This document shows, piece after piece, positions 1-9,386 of a DNA stretch of 64,000 nucleotides. The position numbers and the translations under genes were made by a program. The notes under the pieces are model-generated. The model saw nothing but the letters and a program-made list of their open reading frames with translations. It ran no database searches and had not been told where the DNA came from. This DNA comes from Chrysogorgia sp. JL179-B06 (Eukaryota; Cnidaria; Anthozoa; Scleralcyonacea; Chrysogorgiidae), in NCBI GenBank assembly GCA_035772405.1, contig JAYKKM010000428.1, forward strand, positions 5,930,501 through 5,994,500, read 5' to 3'. Each line of letters starts with the position of its first letter. Positions within the stretch are counted from its first letter, which is position 1.

Positions 1-112
1 TTTCCTTAGTGAACCGCGAGCGAGCGAACACTGTGATTTGTGAATAAAACCTTTTTCTTATATTTGTGAAGTGTTGGAATGCGCAAGGTCTTCTTAAGAC
101 CCATTTCTAACA
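1..112 (+). repeat. 5' LTR of BEL-1 (3' part only)
   Basis: Positions 1-112 match 9275-9386 base for base and end in CA. The first ~153 bp of this LTR lie before the window. An AATAAA motif near position 43 could be the LTR polyadenylation signal. Confidence 0.93.
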
Positions 113-115
113 TAG

Positions 116-133
116 TGGCACCTCCGACGGGAT
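116..133 (+). promoter_or_regulatory. tRNA primer binding site of BEL-1
   Basis: TGGCACCTCCGACGGGAT begins 3 nt after the LTR. BEL-2 has the same 18 bases at 13859-13876 on the minus strand, 2 nt after its LTR. TGG matches the CCA end of a tRNA. I did not identify which tRNA serves as primer. Confidence 0.8.
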
Positions 134-157
134 GCGATAAGCGAAAATAACTGTGAA

Positions 158-859
158 ATGGATGATAAAATCAAACTGCTGAGCAAGAAACTTGAGCTGT
201 TCAAACTAACGCAAAGCAAAACAACAACTATCTTGGAGAAACGAAACGTGCGAGCAATTTTGCGCCACAAGGACGCGCTTACGAACATCGTAAAAGAAAC
301 GGACTATCTGAAACGCGATGTTGAACAAGCGAAACTGATAAACGAAGAAAGCGCGGATGATGTGGCAGAATGGGCCGTGAAAATCGAAGAACAAATCGAA
401 GAAGCCGATTGCGAAATTGAGCGATTATCCAAAACTATCAGCGAAATCGAGGAAGACGAGCAAACGAAGGAAGCGAGAACGAGACAGTGAACTAAGAGCC
501 ATGGAGAGAGAGGAACAGTTAAAATTTGAACGCACGAAACTAGAGCTTCAAAGGGAATTAACAACGCAGACATCGCCAGGAAACGCAGCGTCAAAACCGC
601 AAGTGAGATTGCCAAAGCTTGAAATAACTAAATTTAATGGGACGGTTGAACAGTGGCTTCCCTTCTGGAACAAATTTAAAACGGAGATCGACGAGGCGAA
701 CATGCCGACAATTACCAAGTTCGCGCATCTACAAGAATTCCTCGAGCCTCACGTGAGAGTAGAAATCGACGGTCTACCATTCACTGAGACCGGGTACGAA
801 CGCGCGAAGAAGATCCTCGCCGACGAATACGGGAAAACAAGCGAGATAGTCCATGCGTA
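158..859 (+). pseudogene. BEL-1 gag, 5' part, frameshifted and interrupted
   Basis: The first frame (158-490) is a charged coiled-coil N-terminus. The match to BEL-2 gag continues in another frame from about 470 (region read 417-859), so an indel lies near 470-490. The second part holds the typical BEL gag stretch with RLPKLEITKFNG followed by WLPFWNKF. The reading stops at 859, where a DNA transposon entered the codons for His-Ala-Tyr. Gag resumes at 4714. Confidence 0.85.
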
Positions 860-960
860 CTATGGAAACCAGTAGACCGAGGCACCTACCGTTTTTTCAT
901 CGCTCCGCGAGTCAATTTCAAAGCATCACGTGGTGTGTTATCGTGTACCTCGTGACCAAC
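860..960 (+). repeat. Left terminal inverted repeat of the two-gene transposon
   Basis: 101 bp, complementary to 4611-4711 apart from about two differences (one in the T-run near 890-897, one near 920). The repeat stops sharply after GTGACCAAC. Confidence 0.93.
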
Positions 961-1019
961 TTTCTTCCGATCACGCCATGCGGTCCAGCCAGTCACATTT
1001 GCTTCGGTGTTGATTTATC

Positions 1020-2510
1020 ATGGCCTCTGGTGTTTATCAAATTAAAATAAAGTACGGCGTCGATAAATATGGAGCTGTATTCATCGATACGCAAGAAGCA
1101 ATGCAATTTTCTCGGAGTATCCTGATGGAAAAAATTCGATCAGTGACTACCCGTTTTAACAATGTAGAAGAAAAAAAACTCAAAATAGAATATATGGACG
1201 ACGAATTAAACTTCGTAAACTTGTCGTACGATGATGCATCAGTGAATGAACTCTTCCGATGCGCAGTTCCAGTGGAAAATGCAGATTTCAAAAGAATTAC
1301 CATTCAGATCCAAGAGTCTAATTCTCCTTTACCACCACCATTTCCAAAAAGTAGAGATCTAAAGAGGAATTGCGATAAACCTCAATTAAGTCCATCCAGT
1401 ATGCCAAGTTCTTCTAAAAAGGGACCGAATGACAGTACTACTGGCAGAAGAAGTTTGAACTTTCATCAGTGTCAATCGTCTTCCAGTCATACATTAAGCG
1501 ATCCAGCGTTTGTTTCCCCACTTGAGAAGTTTTTAGAAAGTCAAAGGAAAAAACTTATCAGCCTTCGAGCAAAGGAGAGGAACATTTCCGAATGCATAGC
1601 TAGTTACGCGCCAGGGAACAATGCATCAGGCTCAGTCAAAGTCGGTCCAATGTGTGGTAATTGTCATAAACAAGAGCGACACAACAGACTGAATTGTCCT
1701 TATCAAACCTGTGTATCTGCGTTTCACTGTGGTACCATAAGCAAACATCCAGACGAAAAATCCCAGTTGAAGGAATATGAAAAGCAGCATCAGGAGATAA
1801 AGAAGGAAATAACATCGCTTCAGAACCAGCTTGATGTGAAAGAAGCAGCGGCAAAATCGATACAACAACGTTACGTGTACCAAGTGCGTCGTCGTCTCAT
1901 TGAAAGTGACCCGAGTAGATATTTGAACATTGGAGACGAAGGACAGCGCGTTGAAAATTGGTTCCAACTTAATCAAGATGCGAAAAAACTCGAAGTTATG
2001 TTGAAAGGCAAGCTGCCACCAGAACAGGCTGACTTACAAGAACTCCTTGCGAAAGCCGAAGCCAACTTGGTCCTGGATGATAGTAGTCGTAATTTATCAG
2101 GAAAAACGCATGTCAGAAATCCATACAAAAAGCTTTGGGAAGATAGGGGTGTCGAATGGCCGGAGACAACCATAGTAAACAGCGCCTGCAGTTCTGGCAG
2201 TTCTTCTACGACGCGGCAAGTTCATAGTCACAAGGGCAAGGCCCATGATGACCACTATGAGTATCTTTTGGCTGTTGGCATTAAAGAAAGTCTCAAGACC
2301 TTTGAGGATGAAGAATGCGATCGCGGCGATTTATACGTTTCTGTCGCCGGGCAGGCAAGAACGTCAACAACAACGCCGTGTGTTTCCGCGCAAGATATGA
2401 TCCTCAATATGATTTCTGACGGGGAAAGTTTGCCTGCTGCTCCAAGCCCGTCAAACATGAAAGAAACTGCAACTGTCCCTGACCAAGAATCAGCATTTCA
2501 ACCTATTTAA
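1020..2510 (+). CDS. Transposon accessory protein: PB1-like region, C2HC knuckle, coiled coil
   Basis: 496 codons, uninterrupted, starting 60 bp inside the left terminal repeat. Residues ~5-95 look PB1-like, with a basic first strand (YQIKIKYG) and an acidic loop IEYMDDELNFVNLSYDD resembling the OPCA motif. A Pro/Ser-rich linker follows. At ~210-240 there is a zinc-knuckle-like CGNCHKQERHNRLNC and then Cys/His residues ending SKHPDEK. At ~245-290 is a Lys/Glu/Gln coiled coil, then a helical basic stretch and an acidic Ser-rich tail. I know no standard Tc1/mariner protein of this shape. Position inside the terminal repeats and the intact frame imply a transposition accessory role (DNA or partner binding); that is inference. 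Alternatively it is a captured host gene. Confidence 0.8.
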   Translation: MASGVYQIKIKYGVDKYGAVFIDTQEAMQFSRSILMEKIRSVTTRFNNVEEKKLKIEYMDDELNFVNLSYDDASVNELFRCAVPVENADFKRITIQIQESNSPLPPPFPKSRDLKRNCDKPQLSPSSMPSSSKKGPNDSTTGRRSLNFHQCQSSSSHTLSDPAFVSPLEKFLESQRKKLISLRAKERNISECIASYAPGNNASGSVKVGPMCGNCHKQERHNRLNCPYQTCVSAFHCGTISKHPDEKSQLKEYEKQHQEIKKEITSLQNQLDVKEAAAKSIQQRYVYQVRRRLIESDPSRYLNIGDEGQRVENWFQLNQDAKKLEVMLKGKLPPEQADLQELLAKAEANLVLDDSSRNLSGKTHVRNPYKKLWEDRGVEWPETTIVNSACSSGSSSTTRQVHSHKGKAHDDHYEYLLAVGIKESLKTFEDEECDRGDLYVSVAGQARTSTTTPCVSAQDMILNMISDGESLPAAPSPSNMKETATVPDQESAFQPI

Positions 2511-3447
2511 ATTCAAGCGCATGATGGACTAAAGACATTACTCGAGGCTTGTAAAACTATTTCTGACGATTTCTGACTTTTTTTTACCTAAATTTGTTGC
2601 TGGGCAATAAACTAAAGCGTTAGTGCCTTACTATTTTATCGAATATGCAAGCTGTTTATTTTCTGTTTAGTGTATTACTATTATTTGATTGAGCAGTTTA
2701 TAATGTAATCTGTATTTCTATTTGGGTGTTTGGGTATTTTAACCGTATTTTTCTATATTTTATATTGACGCGAAAAGCGTTTGTTTACATATTAAAAATT
2801 TGTCGTCATCACCAAATTTCCCACGCTTGAAATGAGAAAAATGTTTTACATCGCACAATTTATTTTATAATTTGTATTTACTGTGGGCGGATTATAAAAC
2901 AATTATCGTCAATAGAAAAACCACATGAAAATGTATCATGCCCAATTCGATCTAAAATATACTGTACCCACGATGGCGGGGACGTAAACAAATTACAATA
3001 TATTTTTGAAACAAATTCTAATTCTTGTCACGCTACAAGGGCAATTTATATTTGCCATTTGGTGCAACGTGTTTGAAAATGTTCGAAAGGTCATGCATGC
3101 GGTTTAATTTGACAAATTGACAAACGTGCGAGACAAAACCAACATTTATTTTCTGTACATATTTCGTTATTTTAAGCCTGGTTCACACACGCGGTACAGC
3201 CGTGTGAACCAAGGCGAAACTTGCGCTTGCTTTATACGTATGAACCAGGCTTAACATGTCAAATGAGGGCAATATTTCTAATGTTATATTGTCCAGTCAA
3301 TTTAATGCAAAACATGCAAGGGATTTGTAGCTGGAAAGTCACTAGTGCACAACCAATTTAAGTATCTACGATGATGCATTCACAACTTTGAAATGAATCA
3401 TATAGTCAAAATCAAAACACGACATACGTGTACTATATAAAACAATT
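2511..3447. other. Space between the two convergent transposon genes
   Basis: AT-rich and non-coding. An AATAAA at about 2606 lies ~95 nt past the first gene and could end its transcript. The only other structure seen is the mini-element at 3172-3254. Confidence 0.6.
3172..3254. mobile_element. 83-bp mini inverted-repeat element
   Basis: Starts TTAAGCCTGGTTCA and ends TGAACCAGGCTTAA, an exact 14-bp inverted repeat. The outer TTAA may be the target duplication. A nested internal copy of GTGTGAACC adds a second stem. It is a MITE-like insertion between the two transposon genes. Confidence 0.75.
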
Positions 3448-4548
3448 TTAAATATCAATGTAATCGACGTGCTTCAAGAACCCGACACAGTCATCCACAG
3501 TAAGCTCTTCCAAACATCTGTACACTCCTGCGTGTACATTTTTGGCAAACACCTGGCGACATTCTTCTCTACGAGCAATCTTTTTTAGCTTATTAAAAGC
3601 CAATTCAATCGGATTTAATTCAGGGCTGTACGTAGGTAAGTAAACGACTCGAATCCCTAAATCATCCATCCATTCTCCAAGGGCAAAACCGCCTTCGTAG
3701 TGGTGGGTTGGACAATTATCTAGAATTAGGTGATCACCATATTCTAAAATCGGTTGTCCATTGGGCATAAAGTTATTACTAGCTTCTCCAAAGAAGTTCA
3801 AAAATTTCAAGGTGTCTGTGGCTCCATCTTCGGTATTCGCGTATAGGAGCCCTTGCATTCCTATCATCATGTTAAGGGTAACATGCGGGGAGTTAAGATA
3901 TCTTCCAATCTCAACCGAAGGTGTATTTACACGCGAGTGCCCATACTTGGGTTTCCCAACATCGGGGAGAACAAACCCAGCTTCGTCAAAATATTTGAGC
4001 TTGTACGGATCAACATTGGAAATATAGTTCAAAAAATCTTGGCAATAGTCCACATTCTCAGACGTAAATTTTTCATGTTTAAAATTTGCCATTCTCTTCC
4101 AAGTCCACTTTCCGCCAGATAATTTCGTTCGCACCGCTCGACTGATGGCTGAAATTGATGTTCCCGAAGGAATATCACAATGTTCGTTAACGGCTTCGTG
4201 AACTTTATGATAACGCATCGACGGTTTTGCAGCTTTTAGGGCCTCTACGAAATCCAAGTCTTGAGGTTGCAAGTGCATTGGATTATTTCCACCTTTCCAT
4301 TGTGGAGCAATCGTACCTTGTTCGCAACAACATTTCCAAAGTTTTGATACGAATGATCTACTCATTTTAAAATGATTAGCTACTGCACTCATTGATCCAG
4401 GAAAGTATCCCGTAAGAACGTCGCCACCATTCGCCACGATGTGGTCAATTATTAAGCTTCGTGAAGAACTATCAACAGCACGTCCTGAAACCATAGATCT
4501 ACCTTTATTTGAAACGAAGTAACTCATTTTAAAACTGAACAATATCAC
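3448..4548 (-). CDS. IS630/Tc1-type DDE transposase (DD37E)
   Basis: 366 codons, open throughout. An N-terminal helix-turn-helix region (residues ~28-85, around MSAVANHFKMSRSFVSKLW) should bind the terminal repeats. The catalytic residues are visible: first Asp in KYFDEAGFV, second Asp in HLILDNCPTHH, Glu in YSPELNPIE. There are 37 residues between the second Asp and the Glu. This is the RNase H-like core that cuts and pastes DNA ends at TA. A second Met (MSYFVSNKGR) 7 codons in is also a plausible start. The gene begins 62 bp inside the right terminal repeat and converges on the accessory gene. Confidence 0.93.
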   Translation of the reverse strand: MILFSFKMSYFVSNKGRSMVSGRAVDSSSRSLIIDHIVANGGDVLTGYFPGSMSAVANHFKMSRSFVSKLWKCCCEQGTIAPQWKGGNNPMHLQPQDLDFVEALKAAKPSMRYHKVHEAVNEHCDIPSGTSISAISRAVRTKLSGGKWTWKRMANFKHEKFTSENVDYCQDFLNYISNVDPYKLKYFDEAGFVLPDVGKPKYGHSRVNTPSVEIGRYLNSPHVTLNMMIGMQGLLYANTEDGATDTLKFLNFFGEASNNFMPNGQPILEYGDHLILDNCPTHHYEGGFALGEWMDDLGIRVVYLPTYSPELNPIELAFNKLKKIARREECRQVFAKNVHAGVYRCLEELTVDDCVGFLKHVDYIDI

Positions 4549-4610
4549 AATATGTAAAACTATTTACAGTAACGAAAGTCGCTGCCCCGCGCACTGCCAC
4601 TGTGTAATAA

Positions 4611-4711
4611 GTTGGTCACGAGGTACACGATAACACACCACGTGATGCTTCGAAATTGACTCGCGGAGCGATAAAAAAACGGTAGGTGCCTCGGTCTACT
4701 GGTTTCCATAG
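4611..4711 (-). repeat. Right terminal inverted repeat of the two-gene transposon
   Basis: Inverted partner of 860-960. It is followed by the duplicated TA at 4712-4713 and then the continuation of BEL-1 gag. Confidence 0.93.
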
Positions 4712-4713
4712 TA

Positions 4714-5059
4714 CGTGCGAAATTTGATGGCACTTCCTATCATAACGGGGTCAAACCCAGCGAAGATCAACCAATTTTACAAAACGCTAATGTACAATGT
4801 CCAATCATTGGAGACGCTCGGGAAGTTACAAGATGTGAAAGGAAACGTTCGAACTGTTCTTGACAAGCTGAAGGGCATTAAGGCCGACCTGGTACGAGGT
4901 GAAGTGAATTGGCAAGATTGGGATTTTTTGCAACTGCTGGAGTCCTTGAAGAAGTGGAAAGACATTCATCCGGTCGAAGAGAAGGAGACAGCAGACAACA
5001 GTATGCAAGCGAAAGCATCATACTTCAATTTGCGACAAAGTGCTAAAAGATCCGTTTAA
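4714..5059 (+). pseudogene. BEL-1 gag, 3' part, zinc knuckles lost
   Basis: Continues the gag reading after the transposon; the stretch YNVQSLETLGKL is shared with BEL-2. BEL-2 follows its WKEIHP motif with CCHC knuckles. Here the reading runs into unrelated residues and stops at 5059, and pol starts almost at once, so the knuckle segment has been deleted. Without it this copy could not package its own RNA in the usual way. Confidence 0.8.
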
Positions 5060-6890
5060 AGGCGCCAGGCATGACGTGAGCGCAGTTTGTCACCCACTGG
5101 TCGTCATTGAAGTGAACGATGTCAAGTGTCGAGCGCTGCTGGACACCGGAGCCGGCAGTTCATACGCGTCAGCGGCGTTCCTAGACAAGCTACGATTGAA
5201 ACAAGAGCGCGCAGAAGTGAGACGTATCGAGATGATGATCGGAGCCGTGACGAAACGAGTGGAGATCTATAATTTGCCAATATCAAGTGTGAAAGGAGAC
5301 TTCCGGTTCGAAGCAGAAGTGACGAAAGTCGACCGGAAAGAGCTACTGACGGTGAACAATCCGAAGTATGGCGACCTGATTAAACGATTTTCCCACTTAC
5401 GAGGCGTGGTCATGGATGACGTTGATAGTCGAGAGCAGTTACCCGTGCATGTAATTCTCGGCGCGAGCGAGTACGCGAGAATCAAGACCGGAAGTGGCCA
5501 GAGAGTGGGGCGAGTCGGTGATCCAGTGGCCGAGAAAACGAAGCTGGGGTGGAGCATTATGTCGCCAGGCGTCGAAGGAGCAGACGAATCGAACATGTTT
5601 CTTGCGCAGACGTCTGCCGTAGATTACGACGAGTTGTGTCGTCTAGACGTGCTGGGTCTGGAAGACGTGCCGACTGGAGACCAACACATGGTGTATGACG
5701 AGTTTCGCGAGCAGCTGAAGCGTGACAACCAGGGTTGGTATGAGACGGGCCTTCCTTGGAAGGGCGACCACCCGCCGCTACCGTGTAACGAGACAGGGAG
5801 CCTCCGCAGACTCAAGACCCTGACTACCAAGCTCGAGAAAGCCGACATGATGAAGCAGTACGATGAGATCATCAAGACGCAGAAGGAGAACGGCATCGTA
5901 GAGAAAGCGACCGAGCCAGCCGTGGGTGTGACTTTCTACATCCCCCACAAACCCGTGACGCGCGAGACCGCAGCATCCACCAAACTGCGGGTCGTCTACG
6001 ACGCCTCAGCCAGAGAACATCAACAAGCGCTGTCTCTCAACGAGTGCCTGGAGGTGGGCCCCCCTCTCCAGAACCAGCTGTGGGAGGTCCTCGTACGTAA
6101 TCGTTTCCGTCCGGTCGCGGTGGCCGGAGACTTGAAACAAGCCTTCCTGCAGGTGAGAATCAAATCAGAAGACCGCGACGCCCTCCGGTTTCACTGGTAC
6201 GCCGATATCGAGAGCAAGGAAATCGAGACACTGCGGTTTTCGAGAGCCCTGTTCGGTCTTGCTCCCTCTCCTTTCCTCTTAGGGGGAGTGATCCAGCAAC
6301 ACCTCGAACTCCATCGTGCTGACAAGCCAGGGGTTGTTAACGAGATTGAACGGAGCCTGTACGTGGACGATCTCATCATGGGAGAGTGCACAGTCGAGAA
6401 GGCAAAGAAACTGAAAGAATCAGCCGTAGAGGTGTTCGAAGACGCAAAGTTCGAACTGCATAAATGGGTGTCGAATGACCGAGAGTTGGAAGGAACAGCC
6501 GGAGAAGGCAAAGAAGACGAAAGCAGTTACGCGAAGCAGCAACTCGGGACGGCGTGGGGAGAAAGTAGTCTGCTTGGTCTCACATGGGACAAAGCAAGTG
6601 ATACCATCGGAGTGACATTCCCGAAAGAACCAGCTGAGCCAACAAAGAGAGGGATCCTAGCAAAAGTGGCTCGAATCTTTGATCCACTTGGCATCGTAGC
6701 GCCCGTCACCCTTGGCGGGAAGCTCCTATACCGCGATGCGTGTGATGAGAAAACTGCTTGGGATTCGCGTTTGTCGAACGAACTGACCAAACGATGGAAA
6801 CGCTGGGAAAGCAATCTCCCAACATTGACTGCCGCGCCGAGATCCATCCCGAAATATCGCGAAGAGATCAACGATATCACGTTGCACTAG
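5040..6890 (+). pseudogene. BEL-1 pol: protease and reverse transcriptase
   Basis: 616 codons. Aspartic protease with RALLDTGAGSSYAS (residues ~35-48) near the start. Reverse transcriptase follows, with GDLKQAFLQVRI, FGLAPSPFLLGG and the catalytic SLYVDDLIMG (positions ~6355-6385). A BEL-type connection domain with ARIFDPLGIVAP comes next. The frame ends at a stop right after NDITLH, where BEL-2 continues into RNase H. A deletion of roughly 15 nt at ~6888 removed the first RNase H motif and shifted the frame. Confidence 0.9.
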
Positions 6891-6900
6891 TGGTAAGGGA

Positions 6901-7872
6901 GTGGCAGCAGCGGTGTACGCCGTCGTACAGCAACCTTCCGGAATCAGCAAGGGGTTGGTGACCGCCAGAGCCAGGTTGGCCAAGAAGGGTCTAACTATCC
7001 CACGACTCGAGTTGGTCTCCGCGCATATGGCTGTCAACTTGGCGCATAACGTTAGAGAAGCTCTAGAGGGGTCGCCGGTGTCTCGAGTGTGCCGTTGGTC
7101 CGACAGTACAGTGGCCCTACACTGGATTCGTAACCCCGGTGATCATAAGCAGTTCGTGCGCAACCGTGTTCGAAAGATCCGTGAGCGAGGTGAGACAACA
7201 TGGCGTCACGTTGGGACGAAAGACAACCCGGCCGACCTAGGCAGTCGAAGTGGAAACGTCGATGACAACCAACTGTGGTGGAGTGGTCCGACGTGGCTTG
7301 AGTCCCCAGAACACTGGCCGAAAGACATCGTGACTACTGCGAATGAAGATACGTTAGCGGAAACGAGAGCAACCAAGACCCTCTTCAACATGGCAGTCCA
7401 GGAGCGAGATGTATTCGATGAAATTCTTGAGAAGTGGGATCGCTGGAAAGCATTGAGGATCTGCGCGTGGGTGGCAAGATTCGCGGCCAACTGCAGAGTG
7501 GCAGCCAACGAGAGGAAGAAGCACGCTTTGACGACCGAGGAGTTGGAAGCACAAAGAAAGTTCTGGGAACGTCGTGCTCGAAGTGAAGGTGAGAGAGAAG
7601 AACATTATGCAGAGGATCAGTTACAACTCAACCTGCAGCCCAACCGAGATGGCGCCTTAGAGTGTCGTGGCCGAATCCAAGGGCACTACCCCGTTTACCT
7701 CAATGACAAGACGACCTACGCGGGTAAGGTGGTCCAACAAGCACACGAAGATACACTTCATGGAGGAGTGGGGTTAACCATGGCCAAGGTACGTGATCGC
7801 TACTGGGTGCCCCGACTAAGAAGATTGACCAAGAAAGTCGTGAGAGCTTGCCACGGATGCCGGATTTCAAGC
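6901..7872 (+). pseudogene. BEL-1 pol: RNase H and integrase zinc-binding region
   Basis: Picks up after the deletion with RNase H residues including SDSTVALHWI and then NPADLGSR. At ~7755-7860 is the integrase H2C2 zinc-binding segment (HGGVGLTMAKVRDRYWVPRL then CHGC). At ~7863 one extra base breaks the frame. Codons beyond that in this frame are not integrase, although the frame stays open to 8286. Confidence 0.88.
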
Positions 7873-7879
7873 TCGGGCC

Positions 7880-8968
7880 TTGCAGAATCCACCGCCTGGA
7901 AACTTACCGAGAGATCGAACAGTTGCCAGCGCACCTTTCAAAGTGGTCGGGGTGGACTACGCTGGTCCGCTGAGATACAAGAAGAGCAAAAATGGAGCAG
8001 GGAAAGCATACCTGGTGCTTTTCAGCTGCAGCGTGACCCGTGCCCTGTATCTCGAGCTGCTGCCGAACATGGAGATGACAGAGTTCATCAGCTGCCTGAA
8101 GCGTCTAATCGGAAGACGTGGGAGACCGGAGAAGATTTACTCCGACAATGGTGGTACCTTTGTTGGAGCAGCCAACTGGATGAAGAGAGTGATGGAAGAC
8201 GAACGACTCAACAACTTCCTCGCCCATCAGAACATCATCTGGCAGTTCAACCTAAGCCGTGCTCCCTGGTGGGGAGGGCAGTTTGAGCGAATGGTGGGGC
8301 TGGTCAAGCAAGCCTTGTTCAAAACCATCGACAACGGGTTCCTGTCGTGGAAGGAGCTAGCAGAGGTGATACTCGACGTTGAAATCGCCTTAAACAACAG
8401 ACCGCTCAGCTACGTGGAAGATGACATACAACAAACTGTCCTAACGCCCAACACCTTCCTGTTCGACCAATCCAACGCACTACCTGAGCTCGAGCCACAC
8501 CGCTACGAAGACCGAGAGTTGAGAAAGCGAGCAAAACATCTACGACGATGCAAAGAAACCGTGTGGAAGCGTTGGACAACAGAATACCTCCGAGGACTAC
8601 GAGAACGCCACCGCTTGAAGCATTCCGACAAATCATCCGAGCTTCAAGTGGGAGAAGTTGTTATGATCAAATCAGACGCGAAGAATCGTGGAACGTGGAA
8701 AGTTGGTGTAGTTGAAGAGATGGTCCCGGGTAGAGATGGCGTGGTGCGGGTGGTGAAAGTGCGAACTAGCAACAACCGTTTGGAGAGAGCAATACAACAC
8801 CTGTATCCTCTTGAGCTGAGCTGCGACTTGAAGGAGAAAGAGCCGAACGCAGACCTGAACGCCGAAGCCGCCGAGTTCACACCGCGAGCAAGACGTGCTG
8901 CAGCTACTGAAGCTAGTAATCGCATAACTGCAATCGCAGTCGACGAAGAAGACGAAGTAGATGGATAG
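7880..8968 (+). pseudogene. BEL-1 pol: integrase core and C-terminus
   Basis: 362 codons in the shifted frame. The DDE integrase core shows VGVDYAGPL, YSDNGGTFVGA and the Glu in the FERMVGLVK region. The C-terminal part holds VGEVVMIKSDAKNRGTWKVG and the ending RAIQHLYPLELSCD, also found in BEL-3. The stop is at 8966-8968. The protein is readable only if the upstream +1 insertion is bypassed. Confidence 0.9.
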
Positions 8969-9121
8969 AACATTACGAACTTATCATCATATATAAACTA
9001 TGAGAGACCAATTTAAATTGACTTAGTATTAATAATTCATTACTTTCATCGTTTGGTTTAGATTAGGGTAGGCACAATTAATAGTGTATTCGTCTCCTAT
9101 ATGGAGCCGAATAGGGGAGTA
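8969..9121 (+). other. BEL-1 3' untranslated region with purine-rich tract
   Basis: Short non-coding stretch between the pol stop and the 3' LTR. The last bases, AATAGGGGAGTA (9110-9121), are purine-rich and are the likely plus-strand primer site. Confidence 0.65.
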
Positions 9122-9386
9122 TGTTGGGAATTGTGTCAGCCAAAGCATTAGATAGCATAAATAGATAATAGCGTGAATGTAACCAACATATTGTAGTAAT
9201 TTAGAACGTGATGACAGATATACTCAAGCCGTAAGTAGAAAGAATGTAATAAGATACGCGAATATAGAGACCGATTTCCTTAGTGAACCGCGAGCGAGCG
9301 AACACTGTGATTTGTGAATAAAACCTTTTTCTTATATTTGTGAAGTGTTGGAATGCGCAAGGTCTTCTTAAGACCCATTTCTAACA
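9122..9386 (+). repeat. 3' LTR of BEL-1
   Basis: 265 bp from TGTTGGGAATTG to CATTTCTAACA. The last 112 bp equal the start of the window. Right after it, at 9387, BEL-2 coding sequence begins. The first bases there, CCAGT, are the candidate 5-bp target duplication; its partner is outside the window. Confidence 0.92.

Larger units (their letters stand above)
860..4711. mobile_element. Two-gene IS630/Tc1-type DNA transposon (DD37E) inserted in BEL-1 gag
   Basis: A 3852-bp element with 101-bp near-perfect terminal inverted repeats (860-960 and 4611-4711), starting CTATGGAAACC and ending GGTTTCCATAG. It is flanked by a TA duplication (858-859 and 4712-4713), as expected for the IS630-Tc1-mariner superfamily. 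Removing the element and one TA rejoins the gag frame exactly. It holds two convergent genes, each starting about 60 bp inside one terminal repeat: an unfamiliar PB1-like/zinc-knuckle protein (1020-2510) and the transposase (4548-3448). Both frames are open, so the element may be recently active. A second gene is not part of the usual Tc1/mariner plan. Confidence 0.93.
1..9386 (+). mobile_element. BEL/Pao LTR retrotransposon BEL-1, 5' end cut by window start
   Basis: Order of parts: partial 5' LTR (1-112), primer binding site, gag, protease, reverse transcriptase, RNase H, integrase, purine-rich tract, and a complete 265-bp 3' LTR (9122-9386, TG...CA). Protease before RT, integrase after RNase H, and sequence closeness to BEL-2 place it in BEL/Pao. 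The visible 112 bp of the 5' LTR equal the end of the 3' LTR with no difference I could find. Coding is nevertheless broken: a gag frameshift, loss of the gag zinc knuckles, a 3.85-kb transposon in gag, a short deletion at the start of RNase H, and a 1-nt shift in integrase. It sits inside BEL-2, whose integrase reading resumes at 9387. Confidence 0.93.

Noticed and set aside
6758..6961. Separate small gene inside BEL-1 pol
   Set aside because: Out-of-frame reading around the RNase H deletion.
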